64,000 nucleotides of DNA from Cryobacterium psychrophilum (lineage in GTDB: Bacteria > Actinomycetota > Actinomycetes > Actinomycetales > Microbacteriaceae). The notes beneath the pieces are model-generated. The model did not search any database. It was not told where the DNA came from and was given only the letters and a program-made list of their open reading frames with translations. Positions 43,034 through 52,529 of the stretch are shown here, piece by piece. Within the stretch, counting starts at the first letter, position 1; every line of letters starts with the position of its first letter. The translations under genes were made by a program, and so were the position numbers. The stretch is taken from assembly GCF_004365915.1 (NCBI RefSeq), contig NZ_SODI01000001.1, positions 2,046,001 to 2,110,000 on the forward strand, written 5' to 3'.

Positions 43034-44089
43034 TCAGGTGGCGGGCGCGACCTCGATCAGGGTGACGCCGGCGTCCGCGGTGGGACTCGACATGGCGGCG
43101 AGGGCCTCGGGTGCCTCCGATAGTGGGATTCGGCGTGTGATCAGGTCTTGCGGGCGCAAGCGACCGTTCACCACGAGGCCGAGCAGGGCGGGATAGTCCC
43201 TGGTCGGCATGCCGTGGCTGCCCAGAATGGTGAGCTCGCGCGCGATCACCAAGCCGAGGGGAAGGCGCGGGTCCTCGTCCAGCAGGCCGATCTGCACGTG
43301 CCGCCCACGAATCGCCAGCGAGCGGATGGCGATGCTCACCGTGTTGGCGTGGCCGAGCGCCTCGACGGTGACCTCGGCCCCCGCGCCCTCCGGGGTGAGT
43401 TCGCGGATGCGTTCGATCACGTCGGCGTCATCGAGCCCGGCGGAGTTCACGGTGTGAGTCGCGCCCACCCGGGTCGCCGCCTCGAGCGCGGCAGAGCTGA
43501 TGTCGACGGCGATCACGGTGGAGCCGAGGGCCCGGCCGATCATTACCGCGGACAGACCAACGCCGCCGCAACCCACGACCACGAGGGTTTCGTCGGCCTG
43601 CAGACGGGCCTGGTGAACGAGACCGCGGTACGACGTGGCGAAACGGCATCCGAGCAGGGCGGCCGCGCCAGCGTCGAGGTCGTCGGGCACCGCCACGAGG
43701 TTGAAGTCGGCGTGGTGCAGGGCCACCCGCTCGGCGTACGAACCCCAGTGGGTGAATCCCGGCTGGGTCTGGTTGCGGCACACCTGGCCGTTGCCGCTGT
43801 CGCACTCCGGGCATTCGCCGCACGCGCACACGAACGGCACCGTCACGCGCTGGCCCACGCGAAACCGCCGCACGAGCGGACCGATGGCGTCGATGACGCC
43901 CACGAGTTCGTGTCCGGGAACGTGCGGCAGCGCGATGTCGGCGTCGTGGCCGATCCAGCCGTGCCAGTCACTGCGGCACAGTCCCGTGGCCTCGACCCGC
44001 ACGATCACCCCCGCGGCGCTCAACAGGGGCTCTAGTACCTCGCGTACGACCGGCAGTTCGCCGAATTCCTCGAAATAGACCGCTTTCAT
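43034..44089 (-). CDS. Zinc-dependent alcohol dehydrogenase
   Basis: A 351-residue zinc MDR enzyme. The catalytic-zinc Cys lies in GLCRSDWHG and the GHE motif in HVPGHELVG. The four structural-zinc cysteines sit in CACGECPECDSGNGQVC. The Rossmann motif VVGCGGVGLSAVMIG is NAD(P)-binding. It oxidises an alcohol or reduces an aldehyde; the substrate is not determined by sequence. The start was set at ATG 44089 (MKAVYFEEFG); a CAGACT box lies six bases before it, with AGGG also near. Convergent with glyS and separated from it by the strong terminator. Confidence 0.88.
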   Translation of the reverse strand: MKAVYFEEFGELPVVREVLEPLLSAAGVIVRVEATGLCRSDWHGWIGHDADIALPHVPGHELVGVIDAIGPLVRRFRVGQRVTVPFVCACGECPECDSGNGQVCRNQTQPGFTHWGSYAERVALHHADFNLVAVPDDLDAGAAALLGCRFATSYRGLVHQARLQADETLVVVGCGGVGLSAVMIGRALGSTVIAVDISSAALEAATRVGATHTVNSAGLDDADVIERIRELTPEGAGAEVTVEALGHANTVSIAIRSLAIRGRHVQIGLLDEDPRLPLGLVIARELTILGSHGMPTRDYPALLGLVVNGRLRPQDLITRRIPLSEAPEALAAMSSPTADAGVTLIEVAPAT

Positions 44090-44095
44090 GTCCCT

Positions 44096-44101
44096 AGTCT
44101 G
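44096..44101 (-). promoter_or_regulatory. -10 box of alcohol dehydrogenase gene
   Basis: CAGACT on the minus strand lies six bases before ATG 44089, matching the A2/T6 positions of the -10 element; it is weaker than other examples in the window. Confidence 0.4.
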
Positions 44102-44549
44102 CCTGATGACGTTGTTCCAACAACGTTTTCTTCCGACGCACACCTCGGCGCGCCGTCGCGGGGGCGAACTGCACCAAGATGACGTACCCGAACCCGCAGG
44201 CTGCGACTCGCGTCCTCCAGCTGGTTATCCTCAAGGACGCCTCGCGCAAGCCGAAGGTTCCCGTGGCCATCCACTTCTGTGGGCCGTGCCGTGCCGCGCC
44301 TGGCACCTCACGTCGAAGAAGCAAACCGACAAATCACGGCAGTGGAACCTGGTGGCTGGCCAGCGCACCGCCATCTCAAATGGGGTTCTTGTGTGCAGTG
44401 TCTGTCACCACCGCAGTCCTACCGCAGTCCCCCGAACCCATGCGGCCGGTGCCGCACATGCCTCGCCGGCCCGGAAATCCGCAGTTGCGAACCGGAATCC
44501 GGCCGTAGGCGGCTACAGTGGCCACACCACTACACCCGGGAGAAATCAC
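44102..44549. other. Intergenic stretch without a credible gene
   Basis: Open frames here have no recognisable product and no ribosome binding site. The last 40 bases hold a TACAGT -10-like box (44515-44520) and the GGGAG binding site for the SRPBCC gene. The rest may be decayed coding sequence; I cannot identify it. Confidence 0.5.
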
Positions 44550-45236
44550 ATGGGCAGGCAATTCGAGGTCGTTTTCGAGGGAGAGTTTCCCGGCACGCCG
44601 GAGCAGGTGTGGGAGGCCATCACCACGCAGACGGCAGCGTGGCTCTTCCCGTCGGAGGGGATGGAGGGTACCGACCTCGTCTCCGAGCGTCCGACGCACC
44701 GAGTCAACCGCATGGACGGGCCGGATGGATGGTTCAACCAGCTTGATCAGGTCATTGAGGAGCGTCCCGACGGTCGCTCGTTCATGCGTTGGGTGCACAG
44801 CGGCGTCTCACAGGACGACCGTGATCCCGAGAACATCGCTGTGAATCTTCACACGGCCTTCTACATGCACACGCTCGCGGAGTACCTCGAACACTTTGTG
44901 GGCCGCCCCGCGGTCTTCGCGGACATTCAGGGGCCGGAGGCGTCGACGGCGCCGGAGTCCTTCGAGATTGTGCGTGCCGCACTCGGCATTGACGTCGGCA
45001 CGGTAGCGGGTGATTCCACGTATGTGGCCCTTCCCGGTGAGCCGGCTCCCGGGGCCTTCGTCGACTACACCAGCGAGCACTTCATCGGCCTTCGAACGAA
45101 CGACGCCCTCTACCGCTTCTTCGGACGCAACGCCTTCGGCGGCCCCGTCGGCATCACCGTGCACCACTTTGGCGGAGCCGAGCCGATCCTGATCGAGCAC
45201 GAATGGCACGAATGGATCCTCGACCTGTTCACGTAG
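44550..45236 (+). CDS. SRPBCC/AHSA1-domain protein
   Basis: A 228-residue protein whose N-terminal half fits the START-like AHSA1 fold: EVVFEGEFPGTPEQVWEAIT, then WLFPSEG and VEERPDGRS-like strands leading to WVHSG. The second half (FVDYTSEHFIGLRTNDALYRFFGRNAFGG) looks like a repeat of ligand-cavity strands ending in HHFGG and EWHEWI. Such proteins bind hydrophobic ligands or interact with Hsp90-like chaperones; the function here is unknown. GGGAG lies seven bases before ATG 44550, which excludes the longer upstream frame. Convergent with hemA. Confidence 0.78.
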   Translation: MGRQFEVVFEGEFPGTPEQVWEAITTQTAAWLFPSEGMEGTDLVSERPTHRVNRMDGPDGWFNQLDQVIEERPDGRSFMRWVHSGVSQDDRDPENIAVNLHTAFYMHTLAEYLEHFVGRPAVFADIQGPEASTAPESFEIVRAALGIDVGTVAGDSTYVALPGEPAPGAFVDYTSEHFIGLRTNDALYRFFGRNAFGGPVGITVHHFGGAEPILIEHEWHEWILDLFT

Positions 45237-45289
45237 CCGAGAGCTACGGGGTGTCGTCACGCCGCAGGATCGCGACGTGACCGCGCGGG

Positions 45290-46678
45290 TCAGGAGGCGG
45301 CGGGAACGTCCGCGGACGCGGCATCCGCTGCCGGGGCGGCGGAGGACGACGCGTCGAGGTCGACCTGCACGCCGAAGAGGGCATCAAGGCCCGTGATGTA
45401 GGACTCCTGCTCGCCGGCCCTAGCCAGCTCGCGCGCGCGCACCATGGGGGTGTGCAGCAGCACGCCGGTGAGGTGGCGCAGCGCCTGCTCGGTCTGTTCG
45501 CTCGAGTCACCACGGCTGCGTGCCCTGGCGATCTCGGCGTCGCGCAGTTCGAAGATATACGTACGCAGGGCCACGACGGCCGGGGCGAGGCTCTGTTCCT
45601 CGGCGACGGCGGAGAACTTGCGGGCGGCACGGCCCACGAGCTCGCGGGCCTCATCGGTGGCGTTGAGCTCTTCGAGGGGCGCGTGGATGCTGATGGTCTC
45701 GAGGTCGAGCAGCTCGACGCCGGCCACGTCCACAACGTTCGGGGCCACGTTCCGCGGAAGTCCGAGGTCAATGATGAGCTGCGGCGGGGCCTCGGGGGCA
45801 GCATCCGCCGGGCACAGGTGCACGGCCCTGGATTCGGTGTCGATCGGGTGGGAATTCACACCAACGGCGGCGCGGCCGGCCAGGATGAGGGCGGCGTCGA
45901 TGACATGGTCCTCACCGAGCGTGCAGGTGACCACGACGTCGGCGCCGGCGACCGCGCCGGCGAAGTCGGCGGCCAACACGGCGTCGATCCCGTGGGACGA
46001 CGCGAACTTCTGCGCGCGACCGGACGGCGAGTACACGCGCACGTTCTCCGCACCGCGATCGCGCAGGGCGGCGAGGGAAGCGCCGGCGTAACGTCCGGTG
46101 CCCACGAGCAACACGCGGGCCTCGGCCCAGTCGCTCACCCGGCTCTCGGCGAGCTCGAGGGCGAGGCGCACGAGGGAGCGCCCGGCCGACCCGATACCGG
46201 TGCGGTTCTTCACGCCGCGTGACGTCTGCGAGGCGCGTTGAAACAGTCGTTCGAGCTCGGGGCTCGTGGTGCCGGCGGCCCTGGCCTGCTCGAGCGATCG
46301 ACGCACCTGCCCGGCAATCTCTCCCTCGCCCACAACCACGGATTCGAGCCCGCTCGTGACCGCAAAGAGATGTTCGGCAACGCCATTGCCGTGCACCAGG
46401 GTCAGGGTGTCGCGCAGGGTATCTTGCGGAACACCGCTGTTCGCACTCACCGCTTCGATGGCCGCGTAGACCGCCGGGAGAGGCGAGACCCCGTAGGGCT
46501 CATCGAGATCGAGGTAGGCCTCGAAGCGGTTGCAGGTGGCCACGATCACGGCGCCGCTCAGGGCAACGTGCTTGGCGACGATGTGACCGGCCGTTTCGCC
46601 GCCGCCGCCAACAGACAGCATCTCCAGCACTTCGAAGCTGGAGTTCTTGTGGCTGGCGGACAACAAAATTAGCACCAT
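45290..46678 (-). CDS. hemA: Glutamyl-tRNA reductase
   Basis: A 462-residue NADPH enzyme converting glutamyl-tRNA to glutamate-1-semialdehyde, first step of the C5 heme route. The nucleophile Cys lies in [12 protein letters not shown]. The signature [20 protein letters not shown] follows, with [17 protein letters not shown] and the Rossmann motif [13 protein letters not shown]. It is transcribed away from hemE with about 60 bases between. TAGACT lies three bases before ATG 46678 and six before the GTG of codon 2, so the true start may be GTG 46675. The C-terminal 20 residues are an Ala-rich tail. Confidence 0.93.
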   Translation of the reverse strand: MVLILLSASHKNSSFEVLEMLSVGGGGETAGHIVAKHVALSGAVIVATCNRFEAYLDLDEPYGVSPLPAVYAAIEAVSANSGVPQDTLRDTLTLVHGNGVAEHLFAVTSGLESVVVGEGEIAGQVRRSLEQARAAGTTSPELERLFQRASQTSRGVKNRTGIGSAGRSLVRLALELAESRVSDWAEARVLLVGTGRYAGASLAALRDRGAENVRVYSPSGRAQKFASSHGIDAVLAADFAGAVAGADVVVTCTLGEDHVIDAALILAGRAAVGVNSHPIDTESRAVHLCPADAAPEAPPQLIIDLGLPRNVAPNVVDVAGVELLDLETISIHAPLEELNATDEARELVGRAARKFSAVAEEQSLAPAVVALRTYIFELRDAEIARARSRGDSSEQTEQALRHLTGVLLHTPMVRARELARAGEQESYITGLDALFGVQVDLDASSSAAPAADAASADVPAAS

Positions 46679-46738
46679 TCAAGTCTAGAGGCCGAGGCTG
46701 GGAGCTTCGACTCGTTGATTCCGGGGATATTTGAGAGA

Positions 46739-47869
46739 ATGGAGTTGATGATCCTCGACGCGCAGCACCCTCTGTCCTCCGGCGTCACCGCCGACTCCCG
46801 CCTGATTCGGGCCTATCAGGGCGCTCGCCCCGACGTGACGCCCGTGTGGTTCATGCGTCAGGCCGGCCGTTCCTTGCCCGAATACCGCGAGCTGCGCGTG
46901 GGCACGCGCATGCTCGACGCGTGCCTCGACCCCAAGCTCGCGAGCGAAATCACGCTGCAGCCCGTGCGTCGCCACAGCGTGGACGCCGGCATCTTCTTCA
47001 GCGACATTGTTGTTCCCCTCAAGCTCGTGGGTGTCGACGTTGAAATTGTGCCGGGCAAGGGCCCCGTGCTCGGCAAGGCCGTGCGAACGAAAGCGGATGT
47101 CCAGGAGCTGACCGCCCTCGATCCCGCTGTTCTCGACGACGCGCTCGCACCCATCAGGGAGGCCGTCAGCCTCACCGTGGCACAGCTCGGTTCCACTCCC
47201 CTCATCGGATTCGCCGGCGCCCCGTTCACGCTCGCCGCCTACCTCGTGGAGGGTGGCCCGTCGAAGGATCACCTCCACGCGCGCGCCCTCATGCACTCCG
47301 ACCCGGAGGCCTGGCAGCAGCTCATGGCGTGGACCGCGGATGTCACCGGCCGTTTCTTACGCGCCCAGGTGGTTGCCGGTGCGAGTGCCGCGCAACTGTT
47401 TGACTCGTGGGCCGGAGCGTTGTCTCTTGCCGACTACGCGGCATCCGTTGCCCCCGCCTCGGCGGCCGCCATCGCCCACGTGCGCGACCTCGGGTACACC
47501 GAACACCGGGTGGGTGCCGATGCGGTGGAACGCAACGTGCCGATCGTGCACTTCGGCGTTGGTACGAGCGAACTGCTCAAGGAGATGCACAACATTGGCG
47601 CCGACGTCGTGGGCGTTGATTACCGTCTTCCCCTGGACGAGGCCAGTCGTCGCCTCGGCGGCGTCGTGCCGGTGCAGGGAAACGTTGACCCCGCCCTGCT
47701 CACGGCGCCCTGGCCCGTGCTCGAGGCCCACGTGCGCGATGTCCTCGAACGCGGGCGTGCGGCGCCGGCGCACGTGCTCAACCTCGGCCACGGCGTTCCG
47801 CCGGAGACCGACCCTGACGTGCTCACCCGCCTGGTCTCGCTCGTGCATTCCGTCAGCGCCGAGAGCTAG
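46739..47869 (+). CDS. hemE: Uroporphyrinogen III decarboxylase
   Basis: A 376-residue TIM-barrel enzyme making coproporphyrinogen III. Signature 1 is TPVWFMRQAGRSLPEYRE with the active-site Arg, followed by FFSDIVVPLK containing the essential Asp, and GFAGAPFTLAAYLVEGG. The start is one of ATG 46739 or 46748. GATATT lies seven bases before 46739, favouring it as a leaderless start. The cgoX gene begins only six bases after the hemE stop, so the two are an operon. Divergent from hemA. Confidence 0.93.
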   Translation: MELMILDAQHPLSSGVTADSRLIRAYQGARPDVTPVWFMRQAGRSLPEYRELRVGTRMLDACLDPKLASEITLQPVRRHSVDAGIFFSDIVVPLKLVGVDVEIVPGKGPVLGKAVRTKADVQELTALDPAVLDDALAPIREAVSLTVAQLGSTPLIGFAGAPFTLAAYLVEGGPSKDHLHARALMHSDPEAWQQLMAWTADVTGRFLRAQVVAGASAAQLFDSWAGALSLADYAASVAPASAAAIAHVRDLGYTEHRVGADAVERNVPIVHFGVGTSELLKEMHNIGADVVGVDYRLPLDEASRRLGGVVPVQGNVDPALLTAPWPVLEAHVRDVLERGRAAPAHVLNLGHGVPPETDPDVLTRLVSLVHSVSAES

Positions 47870-47875
47870 GCCGAC

Positions 47876-49369
47876 ATGCAAGACGTTGTGGTCATCGGCG
47901 GAGGCATCGCCGGTCTGGTCGCCGCCCGCGCCTGTGCCCGCCTCGGTCTCGGAGTCACCATTATTGAGGCGGCGGATGCCGTGGGCGGGCCGGTCGCCGG
48001 CCATGAAATCGCCGGGCTACGCCTTGACAGCGGCGCCGAGAGCTTCGCCGTGCGCGGCGGAACGGTCGCCGCATTCGTGGAGGAGCTGGGACTCACGGAG
48101 GAGATCGTGGCCCCCAACCCGGCGGGGGCGTGGCTGCACCTCCCCGCACTGAAGGCCGACCAGGGCTCGGTGAGCGTGCCACTGCCCCAGGCCGGCGTGC
48201 TCGGAATTCCCGGGTCGCCGCTCGCCGAAGACGTGCGACGCGTGATCGGCTGGGGCGGCGCGCTGCGCGCCTACCTTGACCGGCTCATGCCCGTGCTCAC
48301 GATCGGGCGAGAGCACAGCCTCGGTGACCTCGTGGGCAAGCGAATGGGACGCCGGGTGCTCGAACGCCTCGTGGAACCGGTGGCCTCCGGCGTGTATACG
48401 ACGTCGAGCCGCGACCTGGAGATCGACGTGGTCGCTCCAGGGCTCAACCGCGCGCTCACCACCACCGGCTCGCTCTCCGGTGCCGTGCTGGCCCTGCGTT
48501 CCGGCGCCCCGGCCGGTTCAATGGTGGGTGGACTACGCGGCGGCATGTCGCGACTGCCCGCAGCGCTCCTCGCCGACCTCGAACACTTCGGTGCCGTTAT
48601 CGAGACCGGCCGCGCGGCCACGAGTCTCGTGCGTATTGACGCCACGGCCGATTCTGAGCAGGGCTGGGCGATCACCCTCGCTCCAACCGACGCTGATTCC
48701 GTCGAAACGGCGACCGACTCTGCCCCTGACCCTGCGGACGCCGAGCGCACGGCGCGCTTCGTGATTGTGGCGACGCAGGGCCGGCAAGCACTTCGACTGC
48801 TGGCGCCCCTCGGCGTCGCCCACGACGCGCTGAGCGAGCTGGAGTGGCCCGGTCCGACCGCCGTGACGCTCGCCACTCTCGTGCTTGACGCCCCCGAACT
48901 CGACGCTCATCCCCGGGGCACCGGTGTGCTCGTGGCCGCCGAGGCCACCGATGTCGCGGCCAAGGCGCTCACCCATGTCACCGCGAAGTGGTCATGGGTG
49001 GCGGCGGCCGCCGGACCCGGCCGACACGTCGTGCGCCTGTCGTACGGACGCGTCGGCCAAGCGAACCCCGCTGAGGGGGTGACCGACGAGGATCTCGAGG
49101 CGCTCGCGCTTCGAGATGCGTCGGTCCTTCTCGGCACCTCGCTGTCCGCTGGCATGGTGCGCGGCTTTGCGCGCACCGAATGGCGTGACGCCATCTCGCC
49201 CGCCACGATCGGAGCGCCCGAACGAGTCACGAGCGTGCGCGAGGCTCTTTCCGACACTCCCGGGCTCGAGGTCACGGGTGCCTGGCTCGCCGGAACCGGC
49301 CTGGCCTCGGTGATTCCGGATGCCCTCGCAGCGGCGGGCCGCATTCGACAGGCTTCGCTGGGCCTCTGA
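47876..49369 (+). CDS. cgoX: Coproporphyrinogen III oxidase (HemY/HemG-type flavoenzyme)
   Basis: A 497-residue FAD oxidase with the dinucleotide motif VVIGGGIAGLVAARA at residues 4-18, the GAESFAVRGG substrate-side stretch, and a C-terminal FAD-contact region GAWLAGTGLASVIPDAL. In actinobacteria this family oxidises coproporphyrinogen III to coproporphyrin III. Presence of chdC and cpfC in the same region supports that over protoporphyrinogen oxidation. It follows hemE with a six-base gap. A weakly conserved low-complexity insert (residues about 265-300, Asp/Ala-rich) is a minor oddity. Confidence 0.9.
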   Translation: MQDVVVIGGGIAGLVAARACARLGLGVTIIEAADAVGGPVAGHEIAGLRLDSGAESFAVRGGTVAAFVEELGLTEEIVAPNPAGAWLHLPALKADQGSVSVPLPQAGVLGIPGSPLAEDVRRVIGWGGALRAYLDRLMPVLTIGREHSLGDLVGKRMGRRVLERLVEPVASGVYTTSSRDLEIDVVAPGLNRALTTTGSLSGAVLALRSGAPAGSMVGGLRGGMSRLPAALLADLEHFGAVIETGRAATSLVRIDATADSEQGWAITLAPTDADSVETATDSAPDPADAERTARFVIVATQGRQALRLLAPLGVAHDALSELEWPGPTAVTLATLVLDAPELDAHPRGTGVLVAAEATDVAAKALTHVTAKWSWVAAAAGPGRHVVRLSYGRVGQANPAEGVTDEDLEALALRDASVLLGTSLSAGMVRGFARTEWRDAISPATIGAPERVTSVREALSDTPGLEVTGAWLAGTGLASVIPDALAAAGRIRQASLGL

Positions 49370-49486
49370 CACTTCATTGACGGCGGGCGGGCCGGTCGCC
49401 CCCGCATGGTTCGGCCTGATCCGGCGTGCATTCACAGCGCCAACCGCGTTACTGTGGATATCTGAACCTCGACGAGTGGAGTATCA

Positions 49487-49834
49487 ATGCGCGCAAAGCT
49501 TCTGTTCATCACGGGAGGGCTGGTTGGCTATGTGTTGGGTGCACGCGCCGGACGCAAACGCTACGACCAGATCGCCGCTGCCGCGACTGACCTCTGGAAC
49601 GCTCCTCCGGTTCAGCGGCGGGTGACCGAAGCGCGTGATTTCGGACTTGAACTGGTTGGTGACGTTCCCGGAGTGATCCTCGACGCCGGCAAGAAGTTCG
49701 TGTCCTCCGTCGCAGGCAAGACCTCGCAGGGCAGCTCGCGACCTTCGACGAGTGCGGCATCCTCGACGAGCACCGCCTCGTCGAAGAAGCCCGCAGCGAA
49801 GCCCGGCACGACCGAAGACCCCAGCAGCCACTGA
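49487..49834 (+). CDS. YtxH-like small membrane-anchored protein
   Basis: A 115-residue protein. LLFITGGLVGYVLGARAGRKRYDQI gives a glycine-rich membrane segment with the RAGRKRY motif, then an amphipathic helix and a Ser/Ala/Lys-rich disordered tail. Same family style as the protein encoded at 2643. GGAG lies eight bases before the ATG. It starts a run of three small envelope-type genes placed between cgoX and chdC. Function unknown. Confidence 0.75.
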   Translation: MRAKLLFITGGLVGYVLGARAGRKRYDQIAAAATDLWNAPPVQRRVTEARDFGLELVGDVPGVILDAGKKFVSSVAGKTSQGSSRPSTSAASSTSTASSKKPAAKPGTTEDPSSH

Positions 49835-49898
49835 ACACTTCGAGCAATAACACCCCGTTCGTTACCACCTCGTTTCATGGCACTGGGAAGGGTCACCC

Positions 49899-50315
49899 GT
49901 GACTACTAGTGGATTCAACCCGAAGAGCAAGCGATCACTGGTCGCCCTGCTCTCGGAATTGCCCGGTCAGATCAGTGATTTGGTCAAGGCCGAGCTCGAC
50001 GCCTTCAAGGCCGAATTCGCGAGCAAAGCCAAGAACTTCGGCGTGGGCGCAGCGCTCTTCATTGTGGCTGCCGCCATCGGGGTCTTCGCCCTCGGCGTTC
50101 TGGTCGCGCTGCTGATCATCGTGTTCGACCTGTTCCTGCCGCTCTGGCTGGCCACACTCATTGTGCTCGTGCTGCTGCTCGCCATGGCAGCAGTGCTCGT
50201 CCTCGTGGGCGTCAACCGGGTCAAGGCTGCCACCGCGCCGGACCCGGAGGGCGTGCACGCGAGCCTTCGCCACGATGTCGACGCATTCAAAGGGGTTGGT
50301 CGTTATGAAAACTGA
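49899..50315 (+). CDS. Holin-X family (PF07332-like) membrane protein
   Basis: A 138-residue protein with an N-terminal amphipathic helix (LSELPGQISDLVKAELDAFKAE), two membrane helices (residues about 50-75 and 82-105) and a short cytosolic tail. This matches the actinobacterial Holin-X superfamily, which despite its name is a chromosomal envelope-stress type family; no phage genes are nearby. The GTG start has AAGG upstream. Its 3' end overlaps the DUF3618 gene by 11 bases, so translation is probably linked. Confidence 0.8.
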   Translation: MTTSGFNPKSKRSLVALLSELPGQISDLVKAELDAFKAEFASKAKNFGVGAALFIVAAAIGVFALGVLVALLIIVFDLFLPLWLATLIVLVLLLAMAAVLVLVGVNRVKAATAPDPEGVHASLRHDVDAFKGVGRYEN

Positions 50316-50604
50316 GAAGACGCAGGGCATCGAATCCGCCGATCACGCGCCCCACGGCAAGAGCGAGTTGCGCGCAGAGGCCATGCGCGCCCGCGCGCAG
50401 CTCGCGAGCACGCTTGATGCGATCGAGCTCAAGCTCAATGTGCCCAAGCAGCTGAGAATCACCAAACGACGCATTCACGTGGCCCTGCTGCGCCTCGGTA
50501 ATGACAACCCCACGGCCCTCGCCGGGATCGCCCTCGGTGCTGCGGCGTCGGTGGGTACGGTCGTGTGGCTGGGCGCGCGCGCGGTGCTGTCCAACCGCTC
50601 CTAG
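50305..50604 (+). CDS. DUF3618-domain small membrane protein
   Basis: A 99-residue protein with the DUF3618 helix (LRAEAMRARAQLASTLDAIELKLN) followed by a single C-terminal membrane segment (LAGIALGAAASVGTVVWLG). DUF3618, Holin-X and YtxH genes often occur together in actinobacteria, as here. AAGGGG lies eight bases before the ATG, inside the end of the previous gene. Function unknown; membrane-associated scaffold or stress role is a guess from domain company. Confidence 0.82.
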   Translation: MKTEKTQGIESADHAPHGKSELRAEAMRARAQLASTLDAIELKLNVPKQLRITKRRIHVALLRLGNDNPTALAGIALGAAASVGTVVWLGARAVLSNRS

Positions 50605-50682
50605 GCATCCGCTACCGCGGTTGGGACCAGGCCGACTCGGATCGCATTTTGCGGCTGGCCCCTTTCGGAGCACACTAGGGTT

Positions 50683-51435
50683 ATGACTCACCCGGCTGCC
50701 GGAGAGGCAGTAGACCCTACAGAGACCGCACCTTCCAACAACAGCGAGGCTCCCGAAGCCTCGCCACAGGGATTCACGCTCTTCACGGTGTTGCGCAAAG
50801 ACCCGCACAACCCCGACGACCTTGATGGTCGCGATGTTCCGCACGCCGTCAACGAGCTCGATGACATCGTTGCGCTCGTCGAAGCCGAGGGCGTCACCGT
50901 ACGCGGCTTCTATGATGTGTCCGGTCTCAAGGCCGACGCCGACGTGATGATTTGGACGCACGCGCCGGAAGCGGAGACCCTGCAATGGGCGAACCGCGAG
51001 CTGCGTCGCAGTCGCCTGCTCAAGAGCCTGCTGCCCACGTGGAATGCCATGGGTGTGCATCGCGACGCCGAGTTCAACAAGAGCCACGTGCCCGCGTTCC
51101 TACGCGGAGTCGAGCCTCGTGCCTGGCTCACCGTCTATCCCTTCGTGCGTAGCTTCGAGTGGTACCTGCTCCCCGAGGCAGACCGCAGCCGCATGCTCGC
51201 CGACCACGGCCGCAAGGGTGCTTCCTACCGTGGCGCGCTCGCGAACACCGTGTCGGCGTTTGCGCTCGGCGACTACGAGTGGATCCTGCCGATCGAGAGC
51301 GACGAGCTCGTGGAGCTCGTGGACCTGATGCGCGGCCTGCGCGATACAGAGGCGCGCCGTCACGTGCGCGAGGAGATCCCGTTCTTCACCGGTCGTCGCG
51401 TCGGCACGGCCGAACTCGTTGAGGTGCTTCAGTAA
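50683..51435 (+). CDS. chdC: Coproheme decarboxylase (HemQ/ChdC)
   Basis: A 250-residue chlorite-dismutase-fold enzyme converting coproheme to heme b with peroxide, the last step of the pathway. Key residues are in the actinobacterial spacing: distal His135, radical-forming Tyr152 (in VYPFVRSFEWY) and proximal His175 (in LADHGRKG). The first 28 residues are a non-conserved acidic tail. Stop and the next start overlap (TAATG), so cpfC is translationally coupled. A chlorite dismutase role is excluded by context and residues. Confidence 0.93.
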   Translation: MTHPAAGEAVDPTETAPSNNSEAPEASPQGFTLFTVLRKDPHNPDDLDGRDVPHAVNELDDIVALVEAEGVTVRGFYDVSGLKADADVMIWTHAPEAETLQWANRELRRSRLLKSLLPTWNAMGVHRDAEFNKSHVPAFLRGVEPRAWLTVYPFVRSFEWYLLPEADRSRMLADHGRKGASYRGALANTVSAFALGDYEWILPIESDELVELVDLMRGLRDTEARRHVREEIPFFTGRRVGTAELVEVLQ

Positions 51436-52529
51436 TGGGAACGTACGACGCCATCCTGCTCGCCGGCTTCGGCGGACCGGAGGGGCAGGACGACGTGATT
51501 CCGTTCCTGCGCAATGTGACCCGTGGTCGCGGAATTCCCGAGGAGCGCCTCGAGGCCGTGGCCACCCACTACCGCCACTTCGGCGGCGTGAGTCCGATCA
51601 ACGACCAGAACCGCGTGCTGCAGGCAGCACTGCAGCGCGAACTCGACAGCCGTGGCATCGACCTGCCCGTGCTCTGGGGCAACCGCAACTGGGCTCCGTA
51701 CCTCAGCGACACCATCAGCGAGGCGCACGACGCCGGCCGCGACCGGCTGCTCGCCATTGCCACGAGCGCGTACAGCTCGTACTCCGGGTGCCGCCAGTAC
51801 CGCGAGGACTTCGCGGCGGCGCTCACGACGACCAACCTTGAGGGTGTCGTGCACATTGACAAGGTGCGCCAGTTCTTCGACCACCCCGGATTCGTCACCC
51901 CCTTCGTCGACGGTGTTGCTCAGGGGCTGGCGGATGTTGCGGCGCAGCTTCCCGGCATCGACCTCGAAACCGAGGTGGAGGTTTTGTTCTCCACCCACTC
52001 GATCCCGATGACCGACGCCAATAAGAGCGGCCCGTCAGAGCGTGGATTCGGTGAGGGTGGCGCATACGCTGCCCAGCACATGGCCGTGGCCCAGGTGGTC
52101 ATGAAGGGGCTCACCACTCCGTGGCAGCTGGTGTTCCAATCCCGCAGCGGACCCCCGAGCATGCCGTGGCTCGAGCCTGACATCAACGATGCCATTGCCC
52201 TGCTGCCCGCGCGGGGCATCCGTGCGGTCGTTATTGTGCCGCTCGGCTTCGTCAGTGACCACATGGAAGTGATGTGGGACCTCGACAACGAGGCGATGGA
52301 ATCCAGCGAGAAGAACGGTCTCTTTGCCGTGCGCGTTCCCACGCCCGGAGTGTCGCCGGACTTCGTGAGCGGCCTCATCGACCTCGTCGAGGAGCGCCTG
52401 AACGATACCCCCGATGCCGACCGCAAGTCGGTCACCGACCTTGGCCCCTGGTACGACGTGTGTCGCCCCGGATGCTGCGAGAACGTGCGACTCGGCTTCA
52501 AGCCGGCCGTCGCGGGGGTGGCACCGTGA
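51435..52529 (+). CDS. cpfC: Coproporphyrin ferrochelatase
   Basis: A 364-residue ferrochelatase inserting Fe(II) into coproporphyrin III. Motifs include LLAGFGGPEGQDDVIPFLRN at the N-terminus, TSAYSSYSGCRQY, and FSTHSIPMTD with the catalytic His. The C-terminus carries DVCRPGCCENVRLG, a cysteine set like that used by [2Fe-2S]-containing actinobacterial ferrochelatases. ATG overlaps the chdC stop by one base, and its own stop overlaps the GTG of hemC. Name cpfC (formerly hemH) follows the coproporphyrin-dependent context. Confidence 0.93.
   Translation: MGTYDAILLAGFGGPEGQDDVIPFLRNVTRGRGIPEERLEAVATHYRHFGGVSPINDQNRVLQAALQRELDSRGIDLPVLWGNRNWAPYLSDTISEAHDAGRDRLLAIATSAYSSYSGCRQYREDFAAALTTTNLEGVVHIDKVRQFFDHPGFVTPFVDGVAQGLADVAAQLPGIDLETEVEVLFSTHSIPMTDANKSGPSERGFGEGGAYAAQHMAVAQVVMKGLTTPWQLVFQSRSGPPSMPWLEPDINDAIALLPARGIRAVVIVPLGFVSDHMEVMWDLDNEAMESSEKNGLFAVRVPTPGVSPDFVSGLIDLVEERLNDTPDADRKSVTDLGPWYDVCRPGCCENVRLGFKPAVAGVAP

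Noticed and set aside
44088..44549. A 154-codon upstream extension of the SRPBCC gene
   Set aside because: No recognisable sequence, and a GGGAG-preceded ATG at 44550 begins the domain correctly.
49899..50315. Prophage remnant suggested by a holin-like protein
   Set aside because: The Holin-X family is chromosomal in actinobacteria, its usual YtxH and DUF3618 companions are adjacent, and no other phage gene or att site is present.
50683..51435. Chlorite dismutase activity
   Set aside because: The His135/Tyr152/His175 spacing and the position in a heme operon fit coproheme decarboxylase.
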